A stretch of 41,923 nt of DNA from Leptolyngbya sp. FACHB-8 (GCF_014695575.1 NZ_JACJOO010000030.1:1-41923), one strand, 5' to 3'. Shown: positions 1 to 7,395, numbered from the stretch's first letter. Program-made: numbers and translations. The notes: generated from the letters alone by a model not told the origin.

Positions 1-140
1 CCGCCCAGTGCCAGGTAAGCACAGGGAAACAGCAGGATGCCAGACCAGCCGACGAAGACGAATCGGTCACGCTTGAGCCAGTCATCGAGGACGTCAAACC
101 ATCCCCGCTGCTCTTGCGCCCGTCCCATTGCTATGGTCAT
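1..140 (-). CDS. psbD: Photosystem II D2 protein, N-terminal part (cut by window edge)
   Basis: The minus strand from 140 encodes 46 residues beginning [20 protein letters not shown] and continuing with [19 protein letters not shown], which is the highly conserved start of D2. D2 pairs with D1 to form the photosystem II reaction centre in the thylakoid membrane. The ATG at 140-138 matches the normal family start; the rest of the protein, including pheophytin, quinone and iron ligands, lies outside the window. psbC usually follows psbD, but that cannot be seen here. Identification is by sequence recognition and is very secure. Confidence 0.97.
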   Translation of the reverse strand, partial: MTIAMGRAQEQRGWFDVLDDWLKRDRFVFVGWSGILLFPCAYLALG

Positions 141-643
141 CGCGCAAATCTCCGAATTAAAAAAGTAGGTAATGGATAAGTTCGCTTCTTACAGAGCGTC
201 GTCCTGCAAATGCAGAAGATAACGAAACCTGTAAGGAGTGTTTACTTTTCTTTACTGTTTTATCATTATACCGATCTCCCACAGGAAAGCTATATCTTAA
301 GGAAGATCGATGAAATATTTGCTGGGTAAGCACTACAGGCTCTTTTGCCGATCTCTTCAAGAGGTTTTTCTTAACGAAATTCTCCTTCTTATGTGAGCTA
401 ACAAGTTGAGTTCGCCACATCCTAATGAGTATTTATGCGCAGCAAAAACCACTTCAAGAGACGGACAGTTTATTGAAATATCGATAGTTTTTTCCGCAAA
501 CTACAAGTATGACGGTCTGAACTTCTAAGAATCTGATAGAACTCTTCATAAAAGAAGAGAACTCAAGATTTCCCCCCGGTCTTCGAAACATTTGAGATAC
601 TGGGATCTGGATTCACGTTTTGCAGGGCTAGGTAATTAAACTC
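141..643. other. Intergenic region between divergent psbD and the UPF0367 gene
   Basis: About 500 bp, AT-rich compared with the flanking genes. It must hold the psbD promoter and 5' leader (minus strand) and the promoter of the gene at 644. I see no RNA gene, insertion sequence or convincing small gene. An 87-codon minus-strand open frame (157-420) has no recognisable domain and lies where the psbD leader is expected. Confidence 0.6.
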
Positions 644-919
644 ATGTTCATGATTGATGTCGTGCTGAAAAACACCCCTTCCATCCTGTCGGTGCAGCGG
701 AAGGCTGCCGAAGATGCAGAAGCGGTTTACAAACAAATCACGGAGGCGATCGCCAACGGCAATCCTAAAGTTCTAGAACTCACCTGTGAAAAAGAAGCCA
801 GCAAGCGGATCACAATGGTTGTAAGCGAAGTGATTGCAGTGCAAGTTTCTGACAAGGCCGGTGCCGGTAGCACCTCGGGCCGTGCCCCTGGCTTCTTTGC
901 ACTAACGGCGGGTGAGTAG
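644..919 (+). CDS. UPF0367 family protein (small conserved cyanobacterial protein)
   Basis: A 91-residue soluble protein. The start MFMIDVVLKNTPSILSVQRK and the internal block VLELTCEKEASKRITMVVSEVIAVQ, ending in a short GRAPGFFAL tail, match the uncharacterised UPF0367 family of cyanobacteria and plastids as I recall it. The function is unknown. The first ATG (644) is preferred over the ATG two codons later because family members start M-x-x-I-D. Its stop codon lies 10 bp before the ATG of the following ABC ATPase, and an in-frame GTG of that gene even overlaps the stop, so the two are probably co-transcribed. Confidence 0.8.
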   Translation: MFMIDVVLKNTPSILSVQRKAAEDAEAVYKQITEAIANGNPKVLELTCEKEASKRITMVVSEVIAVQVSDKAGAGSTSGRAPGFFALTAGE

Positions 920-929
920 TTCGTCCCCT

Positions 930-1607
930 ATGACCGATTTGGCGATCGCAACCCACGACCTTTCCTTTAGCTGGTCGGATGATGCGCCCATTTTGCAATC
1001 TTGCACATTGTCTGTGCCCAAGGGCGAATTCTGGATGCTCCTGGGCACTAATGGCAGTGGAAAATCTACGCTGTTGAAATTATTGGGGGGGTTGCTCAAA
1101 CCCCAGAGTGGAACTCTAGAAATTCAAAAACCCTTTGGGTTTGTCTTTCAGAATCCTGATCATCAACTAGTGATGCCCACCGTGGCAACGGATGTGGCCT
1201 TTAGCCTGGGCAGCGATGGTCTATCCACCCTGGAAGTACGGCATCGCGTGGAAGAATCCCTCGCAGCCGTCAACTTGCGGCACCTCCAGCAGCGCCCTAT
1301 CTACGCTTTGAGTGGAGGGCAAAAGCAGCGCGTGGCCATTGCGGGAGCGATCGCCCGTCACTGCGAAGTCTTGCTGCTAGATGAGCCCACCGCCCTGCTC
1401 GACCCTGAAAGCCAGATCGACCTGGTGAAACAGGTACAGCGCATTGTCAGGGAACGGGGCATCACTGCTCTGTGGGTCACCCACCGATTGCAGGAGCTCG
1501 ATTACTGTGATGGAGCGTTCTTACTGGACCAAGGCCGCGTCGTCGACCAAGGCGACCCCATCCGTCTTGAACAACGCATGATGGAGCTGCAGGGAAGCTT
1601 TCTGTAG
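930..1607 (+). CDS. ABC transporter ATP-binding protein, ECF/CbiO type
   Basis: A 225-residue stand-alone ATPase domain. Walker A is GTNGSGKST (residues 39-47), the Q-loop lies in FVFQNPDHQL, the signature is LSGGQKQR, Walker B is VLLLDEPTALLD, and the switch histidine is in VTHR. The FQNPDHQ stretch is typical of energy-coupling-factor (CbiO/EcfA) ATPases for vitamin or metal uptake. No membrane partner is adjacent, which is common for this gene in cyanobacteria. I chose ATG 930; GTG 912 would add six residues and overlap the upstream stop. A strong terminator hairpin follows directly. The substrate cannot be told from sequence. Confidence 0.85.
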   Translation: MTDLAIATHDLSFSWSDDAPILQSCTLSVPKGEFWMLLGTNGSGKSTLLKLLGGLLKPQSGTLEIQKPFGFVFQNPDHQLVMPTVATDVAFSLGSDGLSTLEVRHRVEESLAAVNLRHLQQRPIYALSGGQKQRVAIAGAIARHCEVLLLDEPTALLDPESQIDLVKQVQRIVRERGITALWVTHRLQELDYCDGAFLLDQGRVVDQGDPIRLEQRMMELQGSFL

Positions 1608-1612
1608 TATCT

Positions 1613-1670
1613 GCTTGCTGTACTGCGAGATGCCCTCCATGAGGACATCTCGCAGTACAGCAAGCTTTTT
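1613..1670 (+). terminator. Rho-independent terminator after the ABC ATPase
   Basis: A 20-bp perfect stem (GCTTGCTGTACTGCGAGATG pairs with its complement at 1646-1665) encloses a 13-nt loop and is followed by a run of five T. It begins 6 bp after the stop codon. Confidence 0.85.
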
Positions 1671-1716
1671 CATATTCAGGAGAAGGTGCGAATTTCCTAC
1701 TGAAGCCACGTCGTTA

Positions 1717-1761
1717 GTGCATTCGGCCAGCGTGGCTGCTCCGTTGCTGTACTGAATGCAC
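1717..1761. repeat. Short inverted repeat between ATPase and YacP genes
   Basis: GTGCATTC (1717-1724) and GAATGCAC (1754-1761) are exact inverted copies around a 29-nt centre that itself contains GCCAGCGTGGC. The role is unknown; it may be a relic of a palindromic element or part of the leader of the next gene. Confidence 0.4.
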
Positions 1762-1881
1762 CTGCACATCGCCAGGTATGAGAAACATCTATAGATTACA
1801 AGATGAAATATTTACATATTGCAATAAAGAAAGGGATGATGAGGTAGGTTTCGCTTCACTTAACCACACATACCTCTTCCA

Positions 1882-2451
1882 ATGCCGCGCAAAAAGCCGC
1901 CAGCCATGTTGCTGGTCGACGGTTACAACATGATTGGGGCCTGGGCAGATCTCACCGATGTGCGCGATCGCCATGGCCTTGAAGAAGCGCGCCGCCAACT
2001 CATCGAAATTCTGATTAGTTTTAGTGCCTCCCGCGACTACACCACAGAGGTCGTTTTTGATGCCCACTATCAGATGACTCAGGGCAACCGTGAGGTCTTA
2101 AACTCCTATTTCTCCGTCTATTACACCGATTACCGCCAAACCGCCGATAGCTATATTGAGTTGATCTGCTGTCGGCTGCGATCGGCGATCCAAGCATCGC
2201 ACCAACAGATTATTGTCGCCACCTCCGACCGCGCCCACCAGCAAACCGTTCAGGGCTACGGAGCTAACTGGATGTCGGCCCAACAATTGCAGACTGAAGT
2301 GGCTCTGGCCGAACGCCAATTTCGCAAACGCCACTCCCACAATCAAAAATCCTCGGGTCGCTTCCTGATGAATGGTCTCGACCCAGCGGCTCAGAAACGG
2401 TTGGTGGAGTTGCGTATGAATATAGAACGGAAAGCACCTCCCAGTCCTTGA
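1882..2451 (+). CDS. YacP-like NYN domain RNase
   Basis: A 189-residue protein with the PIN-like NYN fold of the YacP/Rae1 family. The first acidic motif is LLVDGYNMIGAW near residue 10-20, followed by the conserved VVFDAHYQ and VYYTDYRQTADSYIE blocks, which supply further acidic residues for metal binding. In Bacillus the homologue Rae1 cuts mRNA on the ribosome, so an RNA-processing role is likely by family knowledge only. The C-terminal 40 residues are basic (RKRHSHNQKS...) and could bind RNA. The gene stands alone, followed by a long terminator hairpin. Confidence 0.82.
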   Translation: MPRKKPPAMLLVDGYNMIGAWADLTDVRDRHGLEEARRQLIEILISFSASRDYTTEVVFDAHYQMTQGNREVLNSYFSVYYTDYRQTADSYIELICCRLRSAIQASHQQIIVATSDRAHQQTVQGYGANWMSAQQLQTEVALAERQFRKRHSHNQKSSGRFLMNGLDPAAQKRLVELRMNIERKAPPSP

Positions 2452-2473
2452 GGGCACAATCATTTTTTGCAAC

Positions 2474-2530
2474 AAAATCAAACCTCCTATTTTTACTCTA
2501 TCAAAGCGAAAAAATAGGGGGTTTGATTTT
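2474..2530 (+). terminator. Long stem-loop after the YacP gene
   Basis: A 21-bp arm (2474-2494) pairs with 2510-2530 with one G-U type mismatch, around a short loop. The arm has A-rich and T-rich ends, so it can terminate transcription in both directions. Confidence 0.75.
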
Positions 2531-2635
2531 GAACCAGCGCAAGACGACAGTAAAGCCAAGCTGTTTCTAGAAAGCTCTTACAGCAAGGCTTTTCAGATTT
2601 TCCAAAAAAATCTTTAAAAAAGAGGGCTGTAAGGG

Positions 2636-2665
2636 TTGTCAAGAACAACCGTTTATCGATAATAT
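2636..2665 (+). promoter_or_regulatory. Promoter of the first tRNA-Asn
   Basis: TTGTCA (2636-2641) and TAATAT (2660-2665) are separated by 18 bp and lie just upstream of the tRNA. The -10 box and surrounding bases recur before the second tRNA (TAATAT at 2820-2825), showing the duplication included at least the -10 region. Confidence 0.6.
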
Positions 2666-2682
2666 AAATTTCGCACTGGCGT

Positions 2683-2754
2683 TCCTCCGTAGCTCAGTGG
2701 TAGAGCGGTCGGCTGTTAACCGATTGGTCGCTGGTTCGAATCCAGCCGGGGGAG
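2683..2754 (+). tRNA. tRNA-Asn (GTT), copy 1
   Basis: A 72-nt cloverleaf: acceptor TCCTCCG pairs with CGGGGGA, T-arm GCTGG-TTCGAAT-CCAGC, anticodon loop CTGTTAA with GTT at 2715-2717, discriminator G at 2754. CCA is not encoded. A T-tailed hairpin follows. Confidence 0.96.
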
Positions 2755-2761
2755 TTGAAAT

Positions 2762-2796
2762 AAAAAAGAGGGCGGAAGCTTCCCCCTCTTTTTTAT
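2762..2796 (+). terminator. Terminator of tRNA-Asn copy 1
   Basis: AAAAAAGAGGG pairs with CCCTCTTTTTT around a GC-rich centre, 8 bp after the tRNA. Confidence 0.85.
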
Positions 2797-2819
2797 GACC
2801 AAGGCCATGCGTTTGTCGG

Positions 2820-2825
2820 TAATAT
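2820..2825 (+). promoter_or_regulatory. -10 box of the second tRNA-Asn
   Basis: TAATAT at the same distance from the tRNA as in copy 1. No good -35 hexamer is seen 16-19 bp upstream; that space lies in the terminator of copy 1, so this promoter may be weaker. Confidence 0.5.
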
Positions 2826-2842
2826 AAAGTTTGAACGGGCAT

Positions 2843-2914
2843 TCCTCCGTAGCTCAGTGGTAGAGCGGTCGGCTGTTAACCGATTGGTCGCTGGTTCGAA
2901 TCCAGCCGGGGGAG
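2843..2914 (+). tRNA. tRNA-Asn (GTT), copy 2
   Basis: Identical over all 72 nt to the copy at 2683-2754, exactly 160 bp downstream, anticodon GTT at 2875-2877. It has its own terminator with a different stem sequence. Confidence 0.96.
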
Positions 2915-2921
2915 TTGAAAT

Positions 2922-2952
2922 AAAAAAGCGATGACAATGTCACCGCTTTTTT
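2922..2952 (+). terminator. Terminator of tRNA-Asn copy 2
   Basis: AAAAAAGCG pairs with CGCTTTTTT around TGACA/TGTCA. The stem sequence differs from that of copy 1, so the two terminators have diverged or arose separately. Confidence 0.8.
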
Positions 2953-3096
2953 ATTGTGCGTACTCTATGTGACAGGCTACGTAGCGTCCTGTTTCCCCGC
3001 AAACAAATTCCAATTTCCCAAACGATATGATCAGGAAATTGTTGGGTTCGTGGCCCCTGCTGTAGAAAGCGTGGCATCCCAGAAGCGAGGTAAGCT

Positions 3097-4827
3097 TTGA
3101 AAGCGTGGAACGAAACCACTCAAAATATTGCATTACTGGGTCTCTGGATTGCCCTGGGCCTCGGGCTACGCTTACTCAACCTGACGAGCAAGCCTGTCTG
3201 GACGGATGAATTTGCCACTATCGTCTTCAGTTTGGGTAACAGCTTTCGCACGGTGCCTCTAGACCAGGTTATCCCCATGGCGGATCTCCTCGCACCATTA
3301 CAGCCAGACCCCACCGCAACCGCTCAAGATACGATTCGCCATCTGCTGACAGAGAGCAACCATCCACCGCTCTACTTTGTGCTGACCCATCAATGGTTGG
3401 AGTTATTTCCTTCTGTACAGGGGCTAGTGTCCGTGTGGGGTGTGCGATCGCTCTCCGCGATCTTCGGCACCCTTTGTATTCCTGCCTTTTTTGGCTTAGC
3501 GTGGCTTGCTTTTGGTTCACTCCGCGTAGCCCACTTGGCCGCGGTTCTGGGAGCCGTCTCACCGTTTGGCATCTATCTGGCTCAGGAGGCTCGTCACTAT
3601 ACCCTGGCAGGATTATGGGTAACAGCCTCGTTGGCATGCCTGGTAGCCGTTAGCCGCCAGCTGGCACACCAAAATCCACCGTCCTGGTGGGTATGTCTCG
3701 CCTGGATTGTCGTCAATGCTCTAGGGTTTGCCACACACTACTTCATGGCCTTCACGCTAGTGGCTGAGGGGCTAGTGCTGCTGGCCCTGGCGATCGCCCG
3801 ATACCGCCAGGATGATCACCTCCCCCTAAAGCTCTGGAACCGTGTTGCCGTGGCTATGCTTGGCACCCTTGCCACGATGCTAGTCTGGGTTCCCGTCGTC
3901 CAAAACGTTCAGAATAGTGCCCTCACCGATTGGATTACCCCAGAGTCTCAGGGATGGTTGGATGGGTTGGCACCTCCAGGACGGATCATCGCCAGCCTCG
4001 GCGCCATGTTCTACTTGCTTCCAGTAGAAGCCCGAGAGCTTTGGGTCGCCATTCTTTCAGGAGTGGGGCTGTTGGCTTTGGTGAGTTGGTCATTCCCAAA
4101 ATTTTACCGGGGGCTGCGTCGAGGGTTAAGGCAACCTGAATGGCGACTCCCTCTGATTATCCTGGGCGGAATGGTTGTGGGGGCGATCGCGATCTTCCTG
4201 GCCTCGGCCTATCTCCTCAACCTCGACCTGACCCTGGGTTTCCGCTACACCTTTGTCTACTACCCCGCCGTCATTGTGTTAGCGGCTGCTGCCCTGGCCA
4301 GCCTGGAATATCGTTCAACCTTACGACCTGCTGAGGGATTGCGTCGCTGGCAGCAGGCAAAGGCTGGGTTTATCACAACAGTTTTGGCCTGGGGTTTAGT
4401 GGGTTCTCTCCTCGTCGTCAACGACTTAGGCTTCCGCAAAACCCACCAGCCTGATGTTGTGGTGCGGTGGATGAAGGACGAGCCCGCCGATTCTACTCTT
4501 CTGGCCATGGCCCATCGCACTCATAGCCAAACCGGGCGGATGATGGGCGTTGCCCTGGAATGGCGAAAGCAAATACCCGATGTCCCTGAACCAGAAATTT
4601 TGCTGGCGTCCCACACGGCTGATAATCCCAATCAGGCTATCCTGACGCTGCAAGAAACCTTACAAACCCATGTACGCCCCTTTGACCTGTGGCTAGTTAA
4701 TTTTGCCCCCGTCTCCGATCAACAATTGCGGGATGTTTTGAAGGACGAGCAGTGTGCCGTTGACACGAAGCGCCGCCGAACCGAGGGATATAGCTTCCGT
4801 CGTTATAACTGCCAACCTCGCACTTAA
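3097..4827 (+). CDS. Multi-pass membrane glycosyltransferase (GT39/ArnT/PMT-like)
   Basis: A 576-residue, strongly hydrophobic protein with about 10-12 predicted membrane helices and a soluble C-terminal domain from about residue 450. After the first helix comes KPVWTDEFATIV with Asp37-Glu38, the acidic pair typical of lipid-linked-sugar GT-C enzymes (PMT/ArnT); the loop has HPPLYFVLTHQW, another family hallmark. It probably moves a sugar from a polyprenyl-phosphate donor to a lipid or protein outside the membrane; the acceptor is unknown. The start is TTG 3097 with GAGG seven bases upstream; no in-frame ATG precedes the first helix. It is a single gene ending in a terminator. Confidence 0.8.
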   Translation: MKAWNETTQNIALLGLWIALGLGLRLLNLTSKPVWTDEFATIVFSLGNSFRTVPLDQVIPMADLLAPLQPDPTATAQDTIRHLLTESNHPPLYFVLTHQWLELFPSVQGLVSVWGVRSLSAIFGTLCIPAFFGLAWLAFGSLRVAHLAAVLGAVSPFGIYLAQEARHYTLAGLWVTASLACLVAVSRQLAHQNPPSWWVCLAWIVVNALGFATHYFMAFTLVAEGLVLLALAIARYRQDDHLPLKLWNRVAVAMLGTLATMLVWVPVVQNVQNSALTDWITPESQGWLDGLAPPGRIIASLGAMFYLLPVEARELWVAILSGVGLLALVSWSFPKFYRGLRRGLRQPEWRLPLIILGGMVVGAIAIFLASAYLLNLDLTLGFRYTFVYYPAVIVLAAAALASLEYRSTLRPAEGLRRWQQAKAGFITTVLAWGLVGSLLVVNDLGFRKTHQPDVVVRWMKDEPADSTLLAMAHRTHSQTGRMMGVALEWRKQIPDVPEPEILLASHTADNPNQAILTLQETLQTHVRPFDLWLVNFAPVSDQQLRDVLKDEQCAVDTKRRRTEGYSFRRYNCQPRT

Positions 4828-4850
4828 ATCAACTTCAGTTTGAGGCAAAG

Positions 4851-4894
4851 ACAAATTCGAGAAGGGCATCATGCATTACCCTTCTCGAATTTGT
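4851..4894 (+). terminator. Terminator hairpin after the glycosyltransferase
   Basis: ACAAATTCGAGAAGGG (4851-4866) pairs perfectly with CCCTTCTCGAATTTGT (4879-4894) around a 12-nt loop, 23 bp after the stop codon. Confidence 0.75.
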
Positions 4895-4926
4895 TCACTT
4901 TCAGCTGATACCAACTACAGTTCGTA

Positions 4927-5048
4927 ACCTCAGTTCGGGATAAGCTGCAGTGCTCATTTTGGCGTGCGCAAAGCGCACACCAAAATGAGCATTTTCAAGT
5001 GCCGCGCGTTGCGCGGCACTTGAAAATGCCCTTAACCTGAACTCAGGT
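4927..5048. mobile_element. Palindromic element, family 1, copy A (122 bp, MITE-like)
   Basis: The ends are ACCTCAGTTCGGGATAAG and CTTAACCTGAACTCAGGT, imperfect inverted copies. Inside are two long hairpins (around 4952-4991 and 4991-5028) with apexes GTGCGCAAAGCGCAC and GCCGCGCGTTGCGCGGC. TTCGTA flanks it on both sides (4921-4926 and 5049-5054), consistent with a target-site duplication. Its right end supplies the stop codon of the VOC gene at 5043. Related copies lie at 14251, 26759 and (shortened) 29522. It encodes nothing. Confidence 0.75.
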
Positions 5049-5429
5049 TTCGTAGAGTTCCAGGGGGAGATTATCAGGATCTTTGAAGAAGGTGAACCGT
5101 TTTCCTGTCAGTTCATCAAGGCGGATGGGTTCTACTTCAACGCCTTGAGAAGTCAGGTCGGCGATCGCTTCGTCTAAACTTTCAACGGCAAATGCCAGGT
5201 GACGTAAACCACAGGCTTCCGGATACTGAGGACGCGCCGGGGGATCCGGGAAGGAAAACAGTTCAATTTGTGCCTGATCATTAACGCGCAAATCAAGTTT
5301 GTAGGATTGGCGCTCAGCTCGGTAGGTTTCCTGAATGATAGGAAATCCTAAGACCTTTCCATAAAAGTGTTTAGAGCGTTCATAATCCGAGCAAATAATA
5401 GCAATGTGATGAATTCCAGCAGGTTTCAT
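5043..5429 (-). CDS. VOC (glyoxalase/dioxygenase superfamily) protein, YaeR/GloA2-like
   Basis: A 128-residue protein with the paired beta-alpha-beta-beta-beta modules of the VOC fold. It opens with GIHHIAIICSDYERSKHFY and has GLRHLAFAVESLDEAI in the second half, which resembles the YaeR/GloA2 group. Likely metal ligands are a His near residue 8, an acidic residue in QIELFSF, a His in LRHLAF and the Glu in PLELYE. The substrate is unknown; glyoxalase activity is only one possibility. The stop codon (TGA at 5045-5043) lies inside the terminal repeat of a palindromic element, so the original C-terminus may have differed slightly. Probably monocistronic. Confidence 0.8.
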   Translation of the reverse strand: MKPAGIHHIAIICSDYERSKHFYGKVLGFPIIQETYRAERQSYKLDLRVNDQAQIELFSFPDPPARPQYPEACGLRHLAFAVESLDEAIADLTSQGVEVEPIRLDELTGKRFTFFKDPDNLPLELYET

Positions 5430-5604
5430 AACGATGGGTTCGGTAACGTCCAGAGTTGCAGTAAGCCGTGAATCAACTGGAAAGATGAGCTCAATACTTA
5501 CTCAGATCAACGATGCAATGACACTTCAAGCCATGCTTTCAACCAACTGCCTGAGCTTATGCATCGCAGATATTGACATCTCGATGATCTAAACATGTCT
5601 CAGT

Positions 5605-5847
5605 ATCAATACCTTCACCATTTTTCCAGCAATTCTCAGTATGGGCATCAAAGCTAAGAGTTCGCGCCCGTAGGGCGTGAACTCTTAGCTTTGATGCCCG
5701 AAAACCGCGCGCCAAAGGTGCGCGGTTTTCGGGTCTGATTTCAAAACGAGAATTGCTACTATTTTTCTCAAGGCCTTGATTTTGTGTGTGCGTCGCGTAT
5801 ACAAAATCAAGGCCTTGAGAAAAATGGCGAGAATGTTGAGTATTGAT
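5605..5847. repeat. Older palindromic element interrupted by a younger one
   Basis: Outer arms ATCAATAC (5605-5612) and CCATTTTTC (5618-5626) are complementary to GAAAAATGG (5819-5827) and GTATTGAT (5840-5847). The inner stem is TCAAGGCCTTGATTTTGT (5768-5785) with ACAAAATCAAGGCCTTGA (5801-5818). The left arm is split by an insertion at 5627-5760. Confidence 0.65.
5627..5760. mobile_element. Inserted palindromic element, family 2 (about 130 bp)
   Basis: It carries perfect 10-bp ends AGCAATTCTC (5628-5637) and GAGAATTGCT (5748-5757). Inside are two strong hairpins, one with arms of about 26 bp (5643-5699) and one with arms of about 14 bp (5697-5733). ATTTTTC occurs directly on both sides (5620-5626 and 5761-5767), as expected for a 7-bp target duplication. 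No coding capacity. Confidence 0.65.
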
Positions 5848-6019
5848 GGGAGTTGTATCATCCCCCAAGTGCAAAATTGTTCCAGGCTTGAGCGTCTTCC
5901 TCCACTCAATAGCTTCTGATGTCCTCACTAACCGGACCAAGGCTATACACATAAAGCAGGGGGAGGATAGGCTTGCTCCCATCCTCCCCTTGTACAAGCC
6001 GCGAGCTCTCGGTTAGCCG

Positions 6020-6850
6020 TTAGCGCTCACTGCCCTCAATGAAATCGCTGGCATAGGTCATGCTGCACATCGTTCCATAAACAGTGTGCTCACCACAGGA
6101 AATGCCGGTATAGCGGTAATTTTGCCGCAGAATTGCCTGACGATGGCCTCGGTTAGAAACTCCATCATCGACGATCCATTGCATGACATGCCAGCGGGCT
6201 ACATTAATGGGGCTATAGCTGAGATTTTCTCCAGCCTGGCTTCCTGGCGCGGCTTCCCAGGAACCGTAACGATTCAGTCGATCAAAAGGGGTGCTGCCAT
6301 CACTGCCGTAGTGGCCATCGGCTCCGAGCGACCCCAAATCCCTGACATGGTCCCGAGCAGCATGAGACATCCCTGGGGATGGAGTTAACACAGGCAGGGG
6401 AGCCGTATCGCGGAGGGCGGCGATCGCTTCGTCCACGGCCGCCACGCCTTCTACCGTCTCGATAGGTGGCAAACCAGGCAACCGCAGCAAGTTGCCATCA
6501 AAGTATGACCTCAAGTTTTCCAGTTCATCGGCGTAACGGGAGGGTTCAGCTCGAAGACGATTAGTTTCCGCTACGATCTCGCGTTCCACTGTTGAGAGGT
6601 AATTAACCGTAGATACGGCCGTAAAGTACTCAGTAGTTGCCAGCGGAGGAATGCGCGTTGGGAGCGCTGGTTCCATAGAGGAACCTTGAGAGACCTGTTG
6701 CACGGCACGAGTCGTAGGCGTAACCAGAACAAGATTGGCAAACTTTGGCTCCGTTGGGGCAGCCTCAGCATTAGCCGTTATACCAACAGACGCAAGAACT
6801 CCCATCCCTGCTAGCAGCAGAGCGGACGCCCAGGATTTGGAATATGACAT
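6020..6850 (-). CDS. Secreted CAP/SCP-domain protein
   Basis: A 276-residue protein with a signal peptide (MSYSKSWASALLLAGMGVLA..., likely cut after TANAEA) and a CAP domain in the C-terminal half. CAP hallmarks are the helix VEREIVAETNRLRAEPSRYA, the His in MSHAARDHVRDLG, GENLSY, and the second His in NRGHRQAIL, which together form the usual two-His cleft. Bacterial CAP proteins are exported, and their functions are mostly unknown (proposed lipid binding or cell-wall roles). I chose ATG 6850 because the longer frame (from 6919) would put 23 polar residues before the signal peptide. It is longer than many bacterial CAP proteins because of a spacer between residues 30 and 80. Confidence 0.8.
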   Translation of the reverse strand: MSYSKSWASALLLAGMGVLASVGITANAEAAPTEPKFANLVLVTPTTRAVQQVSQGSSMEPALPTRIPPLATTEYFTAVSTVNYLSTVEREIVAETNRLRAEPSRYADELENLRSYFDGNLLRLPGLPPIETVEGVAAVDEAIAALRDTAPLPVLTPSPGMSHAARDHVRDLGSLGADGHYGSDGSTPFDRLNRYGSWEAAPGSQAGENLSYSPINVARWHVMQWIVDDGVSNRGHRQAILRQNYRYTGISCGEHTVYGTMCSMTYASDFIEGSER

Positions 6851-7173
6851 ATCGGAATAGGGGAGAGCCTTACCGATTAGGTTGGTGAGCGGCTCAAATG
6901 AGGGCGATCGCCAACCCAATCGGAAGGAATTTTCTGTTTAGTCAATTGGGCAAACTCTCATAGGAGAAGGCACAAAAACCACCAGGCCTATGAAAGTTCG
7001 TTGACTGTATGAAAATTGTATGGCGAATCAGGGAGAGGCTAAATCCCTAAAACCTTGAAATTGCAAGACTTTGCAAAGACTTCTTACTTAGAAAAAGAAT
7101 TCATGTTTCCACGGGTTGAACCGGACTTTTTCTCCCGATGGTTGAGTTCGTTGGTCATATTTAAAGCGTGTGA

Positions 7174-7222
7174 ATGGGATGTGGTGAAAGGGGCACTTCG
7201 TGCCTCTTTCACCACATCCCAT
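7174..7222. repeat. Palindrome 1 of a run of three
   Basis: ATGGGATGTGGTGAAAG (7174-7190) pairs perfectly with CTTTCACCACATCCCAT (7206-7222); the apex is GGCACTTCGTGCC. Confidence 0.6.
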
Positions 7223-7251
7223 CCATACATCTATAGCCATGTGCAAGTGCG

Positions 7252-7306
7252 TTAAGTACAACAACGGTGGTGTGGGGCACTTCGTGCCCCACACCACCGT
7301 ACTTAA
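7252..7306. repeat. Palindrome 2 of a run of three
   Basis: TTAAGTAC plus CGGTGGTGTGGGGCAC pair with the complementary strand ending at 7306, with a 5-nt bulge (AACAA) on the left arm only. The apex GGGGCACTTCGTGCCCC is almost that of palindrome 1. Confidence 0.6.
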
Positions 7307-7320
7307 TCAACGTTCTAGAC

Positions 7321-7372
7321 GTGTGGTTGTTGTGAGAGGGTGTCCAGCATCTCTTTCACAACAACCAACCAC
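7321..7372. repeat. Palindrome 3 of a run of three
   Basis: GTGGTTGTTGTGA on the left pairs with TCACAACAACCA on the right around a loop of about 20 nt. It lies just past the 3' end of the Calx-beta gene (minus strand), where it may help terminate transcription. Confidence 0.55.
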
Positions 7373-7395
7373 CTATTTGCAACATGCTCAGTTAG

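Larger units (their letters stand above)
5430..6019. other. Gene-free region filled by palindromes
   Basis: About 590 bp with no credible gene. 5605-5847 holds a nested pair of palindromic elements (separate entries). A 146-codon minus-strand frame across it is built from hairpin sequence and is not believed. Confidence 0.7.

Noticed and set aside
157-420. 87-codon minus-strand open frame upstream of psbD
   Set aside because: No recognisable domain, poor start context, AT-rich leader composition; it lies in the expected psbD 5' leader.
5557-5997. 146-codon minus-strand open frame
   Set aside because: Runs through palindromic elements; its sequence is the translation of hairpin arms.
7055-7255. 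66-codon plus-strand open frame and its antisense partner
   Set aside because: Overlap the palindrome run; no domain and no ribosome-binding site.
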